In this document: in pieces, positions 49,458-61,620 of the stretch
How the letters are laid out: every line of letters starts with the position of its first letter
Position numbering within the stretch: the first letter of the stretch is position 1
Assembly (NCBI GenBank): GCA_023846275.1
Contig: CM043868.1
Span: 1,073,153 to 1,137,152, forward strand
Length of the DNA: 64,000 nucleotides
Direction of reading: 5' to 3'
DNA from: Vanilla planifolia
Taxonomy: Eukaryota; Streptophyta; Magnoliopsida; Asparagales; Orchidaceae
Made by a program: the position numbers and the translations under genes
The notes under the pieces: generated by a model
The model's input: only the letters and a program-made list of their open reading frames with translations
Database searches by the model: none
Told to the model about the DNA's origin: nothing

Positions 49458-50117
49458 TTTCAACAAATTATTAAATATTTATTTTGAATCCTACAAAAGA
49501 ATTTCTTAAAAAATACAAAATTGAATGCAATAAGCTATTTCTAAATAATTGGTACATCTCGATCAGTAACGTAATGAGCATGAAATAAAGAGTGGTGTGG
49601 ATTCGTGGCTTTGAGGTCCAGTGAGTCGACACGGGGATGCTGGGTGGAGTGGGTCAACATCGGTTCATTGTTCAACATAGGTCACAGGTTAACATGGATG
49701 TCTTGAAGTTTGGCAAGGGTTCTCAAGTCAGCATGGATTAAGTAGATAGAGTGATGGTAGTTGCAAATAGACCAATAATGGAAACTCAAAGGTCAAAATT
49801 GACTTAGTGTTGTACTAAGAGAATAATAAGACTATTGCAAGGATTATTAGTTTAGATTTTAAGCTAAAAATATCTAAAAAGTTTCCAATTACTTCTAAAT
49901 GATGTAAAAATGAAGTGTAGATAACTAGATGAGCTTAAGGTAAAGCTAAAATATTTTATAATTATAAATATGGGTTGACTATAATTGACTCCTACATGAA
50001 AATGATAGTAGATACTAAGGAGTACAGGAGCATATTGTAGCAAGGCTTCAAGTCTGAATAAAACTAGTACACTTCCAAGAGGAAACTATATATAATATGT
50101 AGGATACTGCTATGTCA
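49458..50117 (-). repeat. Element A 5' LTR, outer part
   Basis: Continues the LTR after the nested insertion and aligns with about 40010-40784, ending GCTATGTCA as in the other LTR. Confidence 0.82.
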
Positions 50118-50950
50118 GTATGGTTTTCTTCATTATGTAGTATTTACATGTTCTTAGGTTGAAATGGAGAAAACCCAAAAGTTTTATAAAGCATAATATT
50201 TATCTTTTGTATGATACAATCATTTAAACATACGAGTTAACCCTTGTTATATCTAAACTTGACCATTTTTGAAGATACATTAATATTCATTAAACACTAA
50301 AAATACTTAAATTTCATGCCATCTTATAGTGCAATCATACAAAACAATTAGTGTTGATAACCTGTCACGTATAGTTTAACATCATCTTGAAGTGGATTAC
50401 AGCTATTGTTTTGCTATTAGAATTGCCACATCAAACCTTGAGAGAGAAATCAACTAGGGCCAAAAGAAAATAATGGATTGAACATAAGAGAAGACTCTGA
50501 TGCGCAAGTATTTAATCTAAGGGATCAATTTATTCATCAATGTTATAAAGAAAAGCTCAATCTTCTTAAATTTATTGGACTCATTCCATGTAATTATTAT
50601 GCTCTCAATATTCTCATAGTTTAATTAACATTACTTGGTAAGGCCCTTGCATACTTCTACTTAGTGTTCCATTTCAAATTACATCAGTAATAAGCACTAA
50701 TTGTATAAGTTGTGGTATTAAGAATGTTTATTTTGATTTTCTTTTGTTATTTTATATTTGGTATTGTATTGTGGTTGTTATTAGACTCCTTAGTTCTTTT
50801 GGGCTACTTATTGATCCTTGTGAATCATATTTGTAATAGTGTTTCACCTACCATTCATGGACACAAGGTAAACTTTAGTAAGCTTAGTTTATCAGTTAGG
50901 GGTTGATGTATTGTAATTACCAAATTAAATTAATCATGAACAACATTATT
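50118..50950. mobile_element. Probable continuation of the older LTR-like repeat
   Basis: Phrases such as TTAGACTCCTTAG...TTGATCCTTGTGAATC...TAATAGTGTTTCACCT resemble 12728-12775 (TTAGACTATTTTGAGATCCTTGAGAATC...TAAGTGTGTTCACTT). This fits the idea that element A split a unit whose other half is 38510-39331. The alignment is weak. Confidence 0.3.
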
Positions 50951-53900
50951 AATAAAGTTTATATTATTGGATTTATATATTTTAAATTCAAAACTCAAGG
51001 ATTATCAAAGTGTCAGTGTAAAAAATGCATGCAAATAAGGCAATAGTTGGATCCAAAATTTTGAACATACCATTGTGAAGGTCATCATTTATAAAATTTG
51101 TACATTTATTATTTATAATTTTTGAAAGTCATTTGAAATTTTTTTGAAATTTTTAAGTTGAAATTAAAAAAAGTGATAATATCAAAAAAACATTTATAAT
51201 TTTAAATAGAGAAGTTGCCCTATTCTTCCTCTCCTTAAGTGATATTTTAATCCTAGTAATGTGCAGAGGAAGCAAAGAAAGAAGTGCTTGAATAGAGTAG
51301 AAGAAGGATATTTGAGTAAATCAGACTCAGATTCGTATAGGATTGAAGGACATCAAAGAGAAAAAGGAAAAGTTCTAGAGAAAGAGTTTTCATCTTATTA
51401 TTTTTGAAAAAATGCATTAAAATTGTAATTCCAATTGAGTTTCTTTTATTTAATCAAGTATTTGCTATTTCATTTGTTATGGAGATAAATTTTTTTTCAA
51501 TTTGGAAAATATTTGGTTAGATATTTCATTTAGTATTTTTGATTGCATCGATCATAATCTTGTATGATTTGTGTAATAGAGGTTGGCATTGGGTCATCAT
51601 TCAAGCTCAATGAGAGTAGCAAAGTTGACAAATGTCTTGAGTGATCAACAATGTATTGATTAGATAAGTACAATTGAGTTTAGGAAATTCATGTTAGTGA
51701 TTATCCATTTTATCTCTTGTTTGGCTAGTGACTACTAATAATCATAAAGTATGATTTGACAACATATGATTAGTTTTGTAATAGAAATAAAAAGACCACT
51801 TGTTTAACTTCCCATGTTGTACTAGTGATTATTGGTGATAAACACTACAATATGATTTGAGAAATTGGAATTTATCATCTAAAGTAAATAATAATAGATT
51901 TTAATTGATTCTATAAACTCATTAGGGATCATTTAGAAAAGCTTTTGGCAAGTGCTTTTACAATAAAGAATGAGTTGTGCTATTAAATAAAGTGGACAAG
52001 AAAGTAACAAAACAAGTGCATGAATTTTCTTAAAATTTGAAATAAAATGTAAACTATTTTTGAAAAATATATTGAGAATTATTTAGGAAATGTATAGAGA
52101 AGATAAAGGGAAGGAAAAAGGTTATGTAGCAAAGCTCTTAGAGTCATCAAATAGATAAAGTTAACAATTGTGATGTAAGTAGGTTGACTTATTAAATTTC
52201 TTAAACTAATATTAGGGAGTACAAGATGGTATGAGCTCTTAAATGGCATGTCATCACTTGAATGGCACTTGAGCACTTTACTATTAATGTTACATATATA
52301 TATTTATATACTTATATGTGTGTGTGTATATATATATATATATATAACACTATTAAATTAGAACATATGATCAAAAAGAAAAAAATGAGAAGAGAAAAGA
52401 AAGAACACTACTTAAGCTTGGTGATTAAAACATCATTATAAAGAAAGAAAGATGAATGTGAATATTTTTCTATGACCTTGTCTTATAACCATTAGATATG
52501 CACAAACATTAACTCTATTATCATTGGCACTCAAAATGGGACCATAACATAGCAAAAGCCTCTACCTCATTAGCATAAAATTTTTGGGAATTGTGGTGGC
52601 AACTCAATGATAATTGAGATAGATATCACCTTTATTATTAGGGGCACTTAAAGATAAAGCCATGAAATTGGACGTGAAATTAGATCTTTAGGATTATGGA
52701 TAGTAATCATATGAGAAAATAAAGACACAAAAGAAAGAAATTAGAGGCACATTTGATTAAAAAAATGAAATTATTCAAATATGAAAGAAATAAAGCAAAA
52801 TATTTGATATAATATGTTCTATATAATAATATTGCATTGAGATGACTATGAGTATACATAAATATAATGCATATGTGCATTCATGTAATTTAATATATAT
52901 GCATTTTCTTATATACTATAATGCTTTGTTTAGCTATTATTCTTTCTTTGTTATTGATTTTCATATTTTTATCATTCATATTACTTTTATGCATAAATAT
53001 AATAGTTTTCTTATTGAGATTACCATTCTCATTTCCTAATTATATTGAAAGCTAAGATATAGAAACTCATAAAGCTAAGAATTCATAAACAATAGATTAT
53101 AATGATAAGTGAGAGATTGCACTGCATTATATGTGCTTTGTGAGAGGTATTTATTGTGGTCTTGAACTTAGCCATGGCACCATTTTGATGATAGCCTAAG
53201 TATTTTAAAAAAAAATTTTGAGTGAATTTTTATATTTTAGATGGTTGATATTCATTATCATAGGAGAACTTAAAGAAGTAAATGAGCAATTGTCAATTCC
53301 TATGAAAATTATCTTGGTATTAGTAGTAAGCCACCAAGAGATTCATTTTGAGATTAATTTTAGGTATTTTATTTTTATCTTTATTAGAATATTAAGTTTG
53401 ACTGAAATCATCGTTGTAAGAAGCAAAAATTAAATTTCATTATTATTAAAATCTTGATTTATCATAGAAAAACATTAAAATTCTAAAACTTTGATCATCA
53501 TAGAAGTAAACTTGATCATCTTACTTTAACCATCACAAGAATCATTTTACTTTGATCATATTTTTGGAAATCTTCTTTTTATGACTTGTTGGAAAAAGTA
53601 AATTATTATAACAATAAAAATTAGTTGGAAAATAATAATAATAATTTCTAAAAAATAATTCTACTTGATCTAAACTACTATAAGCATTAGGTCTAGGAAT
53701 TACTCTTTAGCCTAAATGCTATAGTAATCAGGTTGGGACATCACTCTCAAACTCAGATGGTAATGTATTTAGTAAGGCATATCTTTCAAATCCATCAAGT
53801 TCATACTAGCAAGCAAGGGTTCTGATCTCCCAAGCAAACCAAGGGATAGCCATCCACAATATTTTCCTGACTACATCAACATATATAAGGAGATAATCGA

Positions 53901-56900
53901 AGAGCATACAAACTATGTTAAGACTAAACTCACTATTTTCTACATGGTCCAATTTCAAAACCAACCAATTCACCATAATCATTATTTCTAGTAAATTAAT
54001 CATACTTTTATGAAAGTAGTGTCATACATGTGCAACATTGCAACATGTAGGTCATACTCTCATCACTCAGTTTGATCCTCTAAAGAATATGTCATACTTT
54101 ATGAAGCTTAAAAACTTTTAAACATCAATATGCAACTCTCAGTTAATCCATCAAAGCACTCAAATGATATTATTGTAATGCAATTTTGATAATATAATTG
54201 ATCATATAATTTAGGATCACTTATATCCAATTCTACTTTTGGTCTTATGGATTAACTAGTCATATTGTATAATAGTGACATTGTATAAGTATGAATACTA
54301 CAACTAGAACAATCCATGCCCAAATCATTTACTTCCAAATTCTAACTTGACTTGCAATTATGAATGATATGACCTATAATGAATGCAATGGTCTTAGGAA
54401 AAATCTATGTATATAGATAATCTAAGAAAGATGCATGTCTTAAAACTAAAATATTTATGAACAAACAAATGATTTGAAAACTTTAGATCATTCTAACTCA
54501 AAATTTCCTAATCTTAATCCCTTAAGACAAATCTTATAGGTTTTAACATTCTAATTAGAAGTAAAGAAAATGACTTAATATAGATCTTCAAAACAACAAC
54601 TCTAATGTGCTTAATGTTTTGTGCAAATATTGGGAGTTAGCATTGGTGGTTGTAATTTTTCAATTATAAAAAGATGCAATTGTTCTTCAATTATCGATTT
54701 TTAAAGCTATTCATAAGATCTTTAATAATCTATTCTAATCAAAATGATTATAAGTATCATACCATTGTGTTGGGCTATTATAGATAACATCTAGTCGATA
54801 AAGAAGTTGGACGATAAAAAGGGGGATATATTAAAATTTCATATCTGACTTATGGGACAGATAGAGTAACTACTTTCATAATTAATGATCAAGCTTAGCC
54901 TTATTTTTCTTAATATAATATTTTGGCTCTTTTCACTTCCTATATTATTTTAACCTGAGGCATCTTTTGTGGAATCATTGTTCATTCATACCAATACGAT
55001 AACTACTTCTATCATTAGGTAAGAGCTTCTCTAGACACTGTTCACATTGTTGGTTCATCAAATGAGGATGCCTTCTGCTTCATCCTAGAACTCATTTAAG
55101 ATATTACTATTAATTTAATCATCCACCACAGTATTATAACATTGTCATATACACTCTATTAGACTCATATAACACAAACAGTGGCTCCTTACCACAATAT
55201 ATACTTTGATCAAAGATCATTGAAGAACAAATGTTTGAACATTTTTCATTTTTCCTCGTGAAACTTAGATGAATTCCTATATGTATTTTTATGCTAAAAC
55301 CTTTGTGCTATTTCAAATTTCACTCTCATAAACTATGATGACATGGATCAATACTCTGTAATTGATAACTTCATTAGAATAAAAGATATTGTGCTATCTA
55401 ATATATATGAAATGACATGACACCTCAATGTCATCTAGTACCTTTGTTGTATCATTGCCATATCACAGTATGCTGTGGCACTTCCTCCCTACTTTCTTTC
55501 ATGAATTATATAGTCCAATTTTTTAATTTCATGCAATAAATGAAATAAATTTTATTAAAAAACCATTGTATGTTTCTAAGTATTACACTTTCAACTTAAC
55601 ATGTCAAGATCTAATTATATCTGAACATATCATGAGTTAAACAATATAGAACATAAAGGAATCATGGGAAATCAAACCTAGATTTTCTTATTTTCAACTC
55701 TCTTAAATTAACTTCAAAGTTATAGCACACAATTTTTAAAGTATTCAATTTTGTTTCCCAACATGCATCTAGATTTAAATTTCTTCTCTTGTTCATAATG
55801 CAATTCAAGCAATATGATCCTAACATTGATTTCAAAAAGAGCTTTAAGATTTATGATATTAAAACATGCTTCAAATCAATGTAACATTGATCCATCTATT
55901 CCCAATGAAGAACGATTATTACCATTTATGCTTGAATCTCATAACTTTCAACAATATGAAAATCAAGTTATACCTTATATATACATGTGTGTATGTGTGA
56001 TGCATTTAGAAATATATTAAGATATTAAATAAGTATATAAGAAAGGAGAATAAGTATTGAAATATCTATTAGTCATAGTTTACTTAGATTTCAAAATTTT
56101 AGGAGCTAGATAAACAAACCAAAAGAGCTTAATTAGAAGAGGGTTAAATTAAAAAGAATGCTTAACCCAACAAAAAGAAGTTTGTCTTTAAGAAAAATGT
56201 TTATTTAAGTAGATGTGGTTGAGGCAATATAATCCCTTAAGAAAATATTTTAAGGGTTTTAGAAAACCAAGATATAAAAGGGAACGTTAAAGAGGCCAAC
56301 TAAGAGGATACAAAGGAGAAGACAAGGACAAGCCATGAGGAAGAAAGAAAAGGGGCAAGGAGGATATAACTAATGAGAAGTTTTCTGCACAAATTTTCTT
56401 AGTGCAATGACCCTTGTGTTCATACAATAAATTCAACTAAAATTTAAGAAAAGTTAAAAAGGAATACTTTGCTAAATGCATATGGAAACTTGGAGAATTA
56501 ATAACTAGTCACTCCCCTCAATGAATTTTGCTTAGAAATGAGAAACTGCTATCTACTCAAGACCATTGTTCTTTTATTTTTAATCAAATAGGATCAATTA
56601 ACATTCTTTTTCTTGCAGTTTTTCTAATGAATCCATGCAAAAATGGTATGTTAACATTTTACTAGTGAATGCAAAGTGGATTCCTTGTGTGTATGATGCT
56701 AGTTTGGCTTTGGTTATAGATACATATGAGAGATGAGTTGAGAATAAAAAATAGTAGTTTGTAAACACTTCTTAACTCATACATAATCTTGTTGAACAAG
56801 TTAAAAATATGTTAAGTTTTTGCCCTGTTGGTTGACTAAGCATATAAGATTTAAGCATGGATTAACATGATAAATGTTAGAAACAGTTTCAAACCATGAG

Positions 56901-58000
56901 GATACACAAACGTTGTTCAATTTCACCCCCATAACATATATACGACATCTTTTTTTGTTTTCTTGTAATTTAAGATATGTTACAAAATCCATATTCCTTT
57001 ATAGTAGAGTAGATGCATGATAATTTAGATTGAATGTATTGTTCACCTCTTACTTTTTTTAATGATTAACAAAGAGTTTCATGACATGTTGAACCAAGTA
57101 ATGGAAGGAACTAAGATTTTATTCCATTTTTTTTATAATAGTTTATTGTGTCAAAATGCATATTTTATGTGAGGCATTAAGATTGTATTTGACATTACTC
57201 ACAATTTAGTTAATAGCATAACAAGATGGAAATATGTGTTATATTGTCAAAACCATGAATTAAAAATGTATGATATGTCATGTGATATAATTTACAAGTT
57301 AGCTTTAAACCATAAACCGTTTAAAGGAACTTGGAATTAATGCAAAAATCATAGTTAATGTTGTGGCCAAGCATTCCTTTTTGTCTTTGGATTACTTGGG
57401 AAGCATGGAATCATGGCTTTCTTAGGTCATGAGAGGCATAGTTGTAACCCTTAAGAGAACTTAGATATGTTCTAAGGTATGTGTAGCCTTAGTTTCTAGT
57501 TGGAAAGCCTTGGAGGGATTGTCTTAAGGCCTTAAAAGAGTGCTAAGTTGGTTAAGGATATGGTTGACAACCAAGGAATTTTATAATGGCTAGAAGCACT
57601 AAGGCTAAGATTAAACATTAAGGTCATATGGATAATCCCTAGTAAGGTTTAAGGAAAAGATTTGAGGTTCTTGAATATGACTTTGTAAGGTAATCACAGC
57701 CTTGGAATTAGGCTCAAAGGCTTAAGAATAATCTATAAGAAAAGGACCCACAATTAAAGGTCCTAATGATGGATTAAGAAAATACAATTGGTGAGCCTTT
57801 ATGCATAATATCAACAAAGCCTAATATAAATAAACTCTTGGATAAGTCCTTGGAAGAAAGCAGAACAAATTCTTTGAAAAGTTCTCATTTTGTTGATAAG
57901 TTAAAAAAGGATCAATACTTGTCCATATTATCAATTATAAGTGACCACGTGTACAGATTGAAAATGAATTATGTGTAAATTTCTATATTCATCATGGGAC
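50951..58000. other. Unassigned AT-rich DNA
   Basis: No coding domain, clear LTR pair or RNA gene is recognised. There is a (TA)n/(TG)n microsatellite at 52293-52346. 55440-55475 contains a short inverted repeat around CACAGTATGCTGTG. 57400-57800 is purine-rich and repeats AAGGCTTAAG / GGCCTTAA-like phrases. Short open frames are scattered and uninformative. Confidence 0.45.
52293..52346. repeat. TA/TG microsatellite
   Basis: Alternating TA and TG runs, including (TG)n then (TA)n. Confidence 0.85.
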
Positions 58001-58450
58001 ATTTTCATACCCTATCATCATCTAGGACACCACAACAAAATAAGGTAGTAGGAATAAAGGATAAGGTTGTACTAAACGTGGCTAGTTGTTTGCTAATGGG
58101 TTTAATGTGATAAAACATTTTTGCACTAATAGTAAGTTGCTTTCTTTTTCCCTATAAATAGTTGACAACCCAAGTATGTTTTGAGTAGATTTTTTCTATG
58201 GAATCCTAAAACCTTATTTATTTTTTGTAATGGACGTAGACGTATTATTATACTACATATGACTTTTCTTTTTTTGTTGATTGATTTGGTGGCCAAATGT
58301 GCTTGGAAAGTCCTCTAAGGACTTGTTGAAGTTGTGTATAGATTTTGAGTCATCTCTACTAAAAATAATAGTTTTTCCTGCATATCCTAAGTGTATTTTG
58401 GTTGGATAGATTTTGAGGTTAAGCATAATTAATTACTTTCATTTGAGTTG
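58000..58450 (+). mobile_element. LTR-like fragment with TATA box
   Basis: A TATA-like CTATAAATAG at 58151-58160 is followed about 70 bases later by TGGACGTAGACG. This resembles the TGGACGTAGGC phrase common near the end of plant copia LTRs. No partner LTR or target-site duplication was found. It abuts the broken end of the LINE remnant, so it may have inserted into it. Confidence 0.35.
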
Positions 58451-58479
58451 TTAGCTATTTAATCCTCTACTAAACATTT

Positions 58480-60000
58480 CCATAACAAGTAAAGAGAAGA
58501 TGAAAGATCACAATACTTTATTTAGGCCAGTTGATCTTCAAGGTAACCAATAGGCTTTCCACTAATTTTTACAGAAGTTCATTATTGCATAGATTATTAT
58601 TTATCATCTCAATTAACTTTTCTATGAAGTTAAATTTGTAGAACACCTTACAAAGGAATTTCGATGATATACAACCAAATGCATTCTTGAAATCCAACTT
58701 GATTATATAGTTGTATCATTTAATTCTTTTATTTCGAAGACAAATTCATTCTTGAACCAATAAAATATTTTTTGTGATTTCATTGCCTCTTATGAAACCT
58801 ATTTAGTCTTGTAAGATAAGCCAAGCTAGAATGCTTTGCAGTTTGTCAACCAATAGTTCAAAGAAAAGTTTTTTAGTAAAATTGTAGAAACTCATTATTT
58901 ACATTCAAAACATTAGTAGCTATTATGTTCAAATATTGAGTCATGAACTTCCCATTATAACCTAAAGACGAAGAGAATGGACCAAATCCATATGTAGTAG
59001 CATTTCTTTTAATTTTTCCATTGTGATGTCCTTTATTATGATTTTTATTCCTTCATCTAAGATCAATGGGGGTATGAAACTAAAATGAGCCTTGCTCTCT
59101 CTCATTTGGACAACCTTTAATAGCTTCTTGAAATGTAAAATAATAACATCAACAATTTCATTCTCTTATTGGATCCAAATACCATTGGAGACTTTAATAT
59201 TCATTATCTTTAATTTGGATCTTCACTCTTCAACCATGGCATAGATGAATTTAGTATTTCTTTCTTGCACCATGAGCCATTAATACTAGCTTTTTGTTTC
59301 CTATTGGAATCCTTCGATTTAATGGTTTCTAATAAAGTTTTGTTGTCTTGAGTTAGCTCCTCCCTTGTTTTATATATTGTATTTTCATGAAATCATGATT
59401 CTTTAATTTTAACTATATTTTTAGTAGATTTAATATCCATAAAAAGTTTATCAAGAGTTGTTTTATTTCATTCCTTTAGGAAATCCCTTAGTCTTTTAAT
59501 TTGAAAGCAAGTGCCTTTTCACTAGCACAATTAATAGTAAGAATTCAATTATTTTGCACTATTTGTAGTAATGAATGATTCTTCAACCACATGTTCCAAA
59601 TTTTTAATTGTTTAGCTGGAGCTTTTATATGAAATTAGACAAATAGTGGTGCATGACTAGATCTTATTTTTCGTAAGTGTTAAATAACTATCATAGGAAT
59701 TTGATCTGATCATTGTTGAATCATTAGCACCCCATCTAATCTTTTTCAAACCCATCTACCCTTATTTTACTAGACTAGGTAAATGGGGAACCTATGAATG
59801 GAAGGTGAGGGAGATAGCACTAGTTAATGCAATTAGAGAATTTCTACATAGGTTCTAGTTTAGAAGAAAAGTACCCCTTGTAATCATCCAATGGAGTTAC
59901 TTCATTAAAGTACCCATCTACAATTTATGACATATTGGAATTCTTAGCAATTTGAGTGAGGTTCTCCTATAATACTCTTCTTGTAATTAGTAATTGCTTA
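58480..60000 (-). pseudogene. LINE (L1-type) ORF2 remnant: endonuclease and RT
   Basis: On the minus strand, in order: endonuclease text VDGYFNEVTPLDDYKG (about 59877-59930; in the family GDFNE is usual, here G-to-V and D-to-Y changes are seen) and LPFIGSPFT (about 59780-59806). Later come a TGFIKG-like GFIRGNEITKNILL run and IIKLDFKNAFGCIS (about 58640-58800), which is RT block 'IIKLDxxKAFDxIxW'. The match fades near 58480 at the GxPxG(F/Y) segment. Many stops and shifts show a dead copy. The catalytic YADD region and the 3' end are missing, so this is the reverse of ordinary 5' truncation and implies a later insertion or deletion. Confidence 0.8.
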
Positions 60001-61620
60001 GCAAAAACAAAATTGCAACAAATTGGAAATTTCCAATCTTAGTGTTTAACAAAAGATGTGAATGAACCATTCCCCATCCATAACGAACTAAAAAGAAAAT
60101 TCTCTTTACCAAAGATCCCAAATCTTATTCGACATGTTGCCAATGCATTGATCAAGATCAAGCTTATAAGCCTATTGTTGTAACCTTTTATTTTATACTA
60201 TAGGTTCCATTAAAGCCTAATCTTAAGCTTTGAGAATTGATGATCATTCTAGATGGAAAACCTAGCTTTTATTTATAGCTCCTCTTATGTGTCCACTTTA
60301 AATGAAGTGCAAATAGCTGAGGTTCGATAGAATAGAATTGTTTTGTCAAACAAATTTCTAAATAGGTGCTCCATTGAAATCCAAACTGGAGTAAGAAAGA
60401 GTTATAAATCCACATCAAAGTTTGAATCCCATTTCAAAATTCTCATTTATAAGTTCAAAGTTTTTAAGAGTTTGTGCTTCAAATAGTGAAGGATGTCCTC
60501 TTCCTTATTTAATCTAACTAAACTATCTCTATGATCTAGGGAACCTATAGTGAAGTAGCTTAAAAATCCAATTTTGATGAAGATGTCTTGATAGTATGCA
60601 TGTTTAGTGATCGTGAGAGAACTTTTTTAATAAGTTGAATCTAAATGGGGTGTCCTTTTGTGAGATTTAATCCTCATTGAAGACTACCTTTAGTGTGCCT
60701 TTAAATAGAGTTGGTGTTTTAATATAGACCAGGGATGACTCCATGGATTACCAAGACATCTACAAAGGAGTAGTTATGGGAGGTGAGTCCATCAAAGACC
60801 ATCATTGTTGGGAAGTAGCTCCATTGACCATGAGGACTATATTTAGAAATAGAGATCAAATGATGAAGGGGAAGTAAGCTTACCAACTTGTTTTTGATGA
60901 GCATGAAAAATAAAGTTTAATTTCTAGTTTGTCATTTTGATCAAAGTAGCCTTTCCCCATATCAATGACATTGACTTCAAGTGGGTACCTCTATGGTAGC
61001 CTAGAGAAATAGATATGCCATCACCTTGATTGATGACCCAATCTACATGCCAAACTTCATCACTCAATGTTAACACTCTTGAATGTATCAGGATTTGGTT
61101 AAAATATGCATGCATAACTTGACAAATCTTTATCATTATGCCTAGATGTTGCATTCTAGGTGTGATTCTCTTAATTTAGAACCTTTTCTCCTTAATGTAT
61201 TATTTAAATTTTAATTTGATTTTAAATTTTGAATATTTTAAGTTTTGAATTAATGTCTAGTTTTATCTTATGAAAATATCTAAAATGGATAAATTCTAAG
61301 TTAATCAGTGTGAATAAGATTAAGGGTCAAATAGAATATTAAAAAGAAAAAGAAGTGGATAAGGTTCCATAGTTGTCGATGATAGGAAGAGATAATTTTA
61401 ATCTAACCAATCTAGAAACATTTAATGCATTGGTTAGATATAAAAGGGAATGATATGCTAGTGTTAGATATTTATCATGAACTCTAGCCATGATTAACCT
61501 AAGGAGTCGCCAATCAAGATGACAAGGGATGCTAAGTCTAAGAGCAAAGTGGAAGAAGGACAACTACAAGCCAAAAGCATGAAGAGGAGGAGATCCAAAG
61601 TGGTGTAGAATGCTCCTTAA
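60001..61620. other. Unassigned DNA 5' of the LINE remnant
   Basis: This is where the start of ORF2 and ORF1 of the minus-strand LINE would lie. Minus-strand frames at 60719-60904, 60924-61154 and 61339-61563 have fairly complex compositions that could be LINE-derived, but I could not match them to ORF1 or to the endonuclease N-terminus. Confidence 0.35.

Larger units (their letters stand above)
39332..50117 (-). mobile_element. Element A: Ty3/gypsy retrotransposon with nested solo LTR
   Basis: This is a minus-strand element. Its 3' LTR is at 39332-40784 and its 5' LTR at about 45626-50117, interrupted by solo LTR 2 (46337-49452). Removing the insert leaves two LTRs of about 1.4 kb. Between them lie, in minus-strand order, a primer-binding site, gag, RT and integrase remnants and a polypurine tract, so the overall structure is complete although the coding is broken. 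The LTRs begin TGACATAGC on the minus strand in both copies. Flanking pentamers are GTACA (left) and GTATG (right), only partly alike, so the duplication is decayed or the left edge is a few bases off. Confidence 0.85.
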
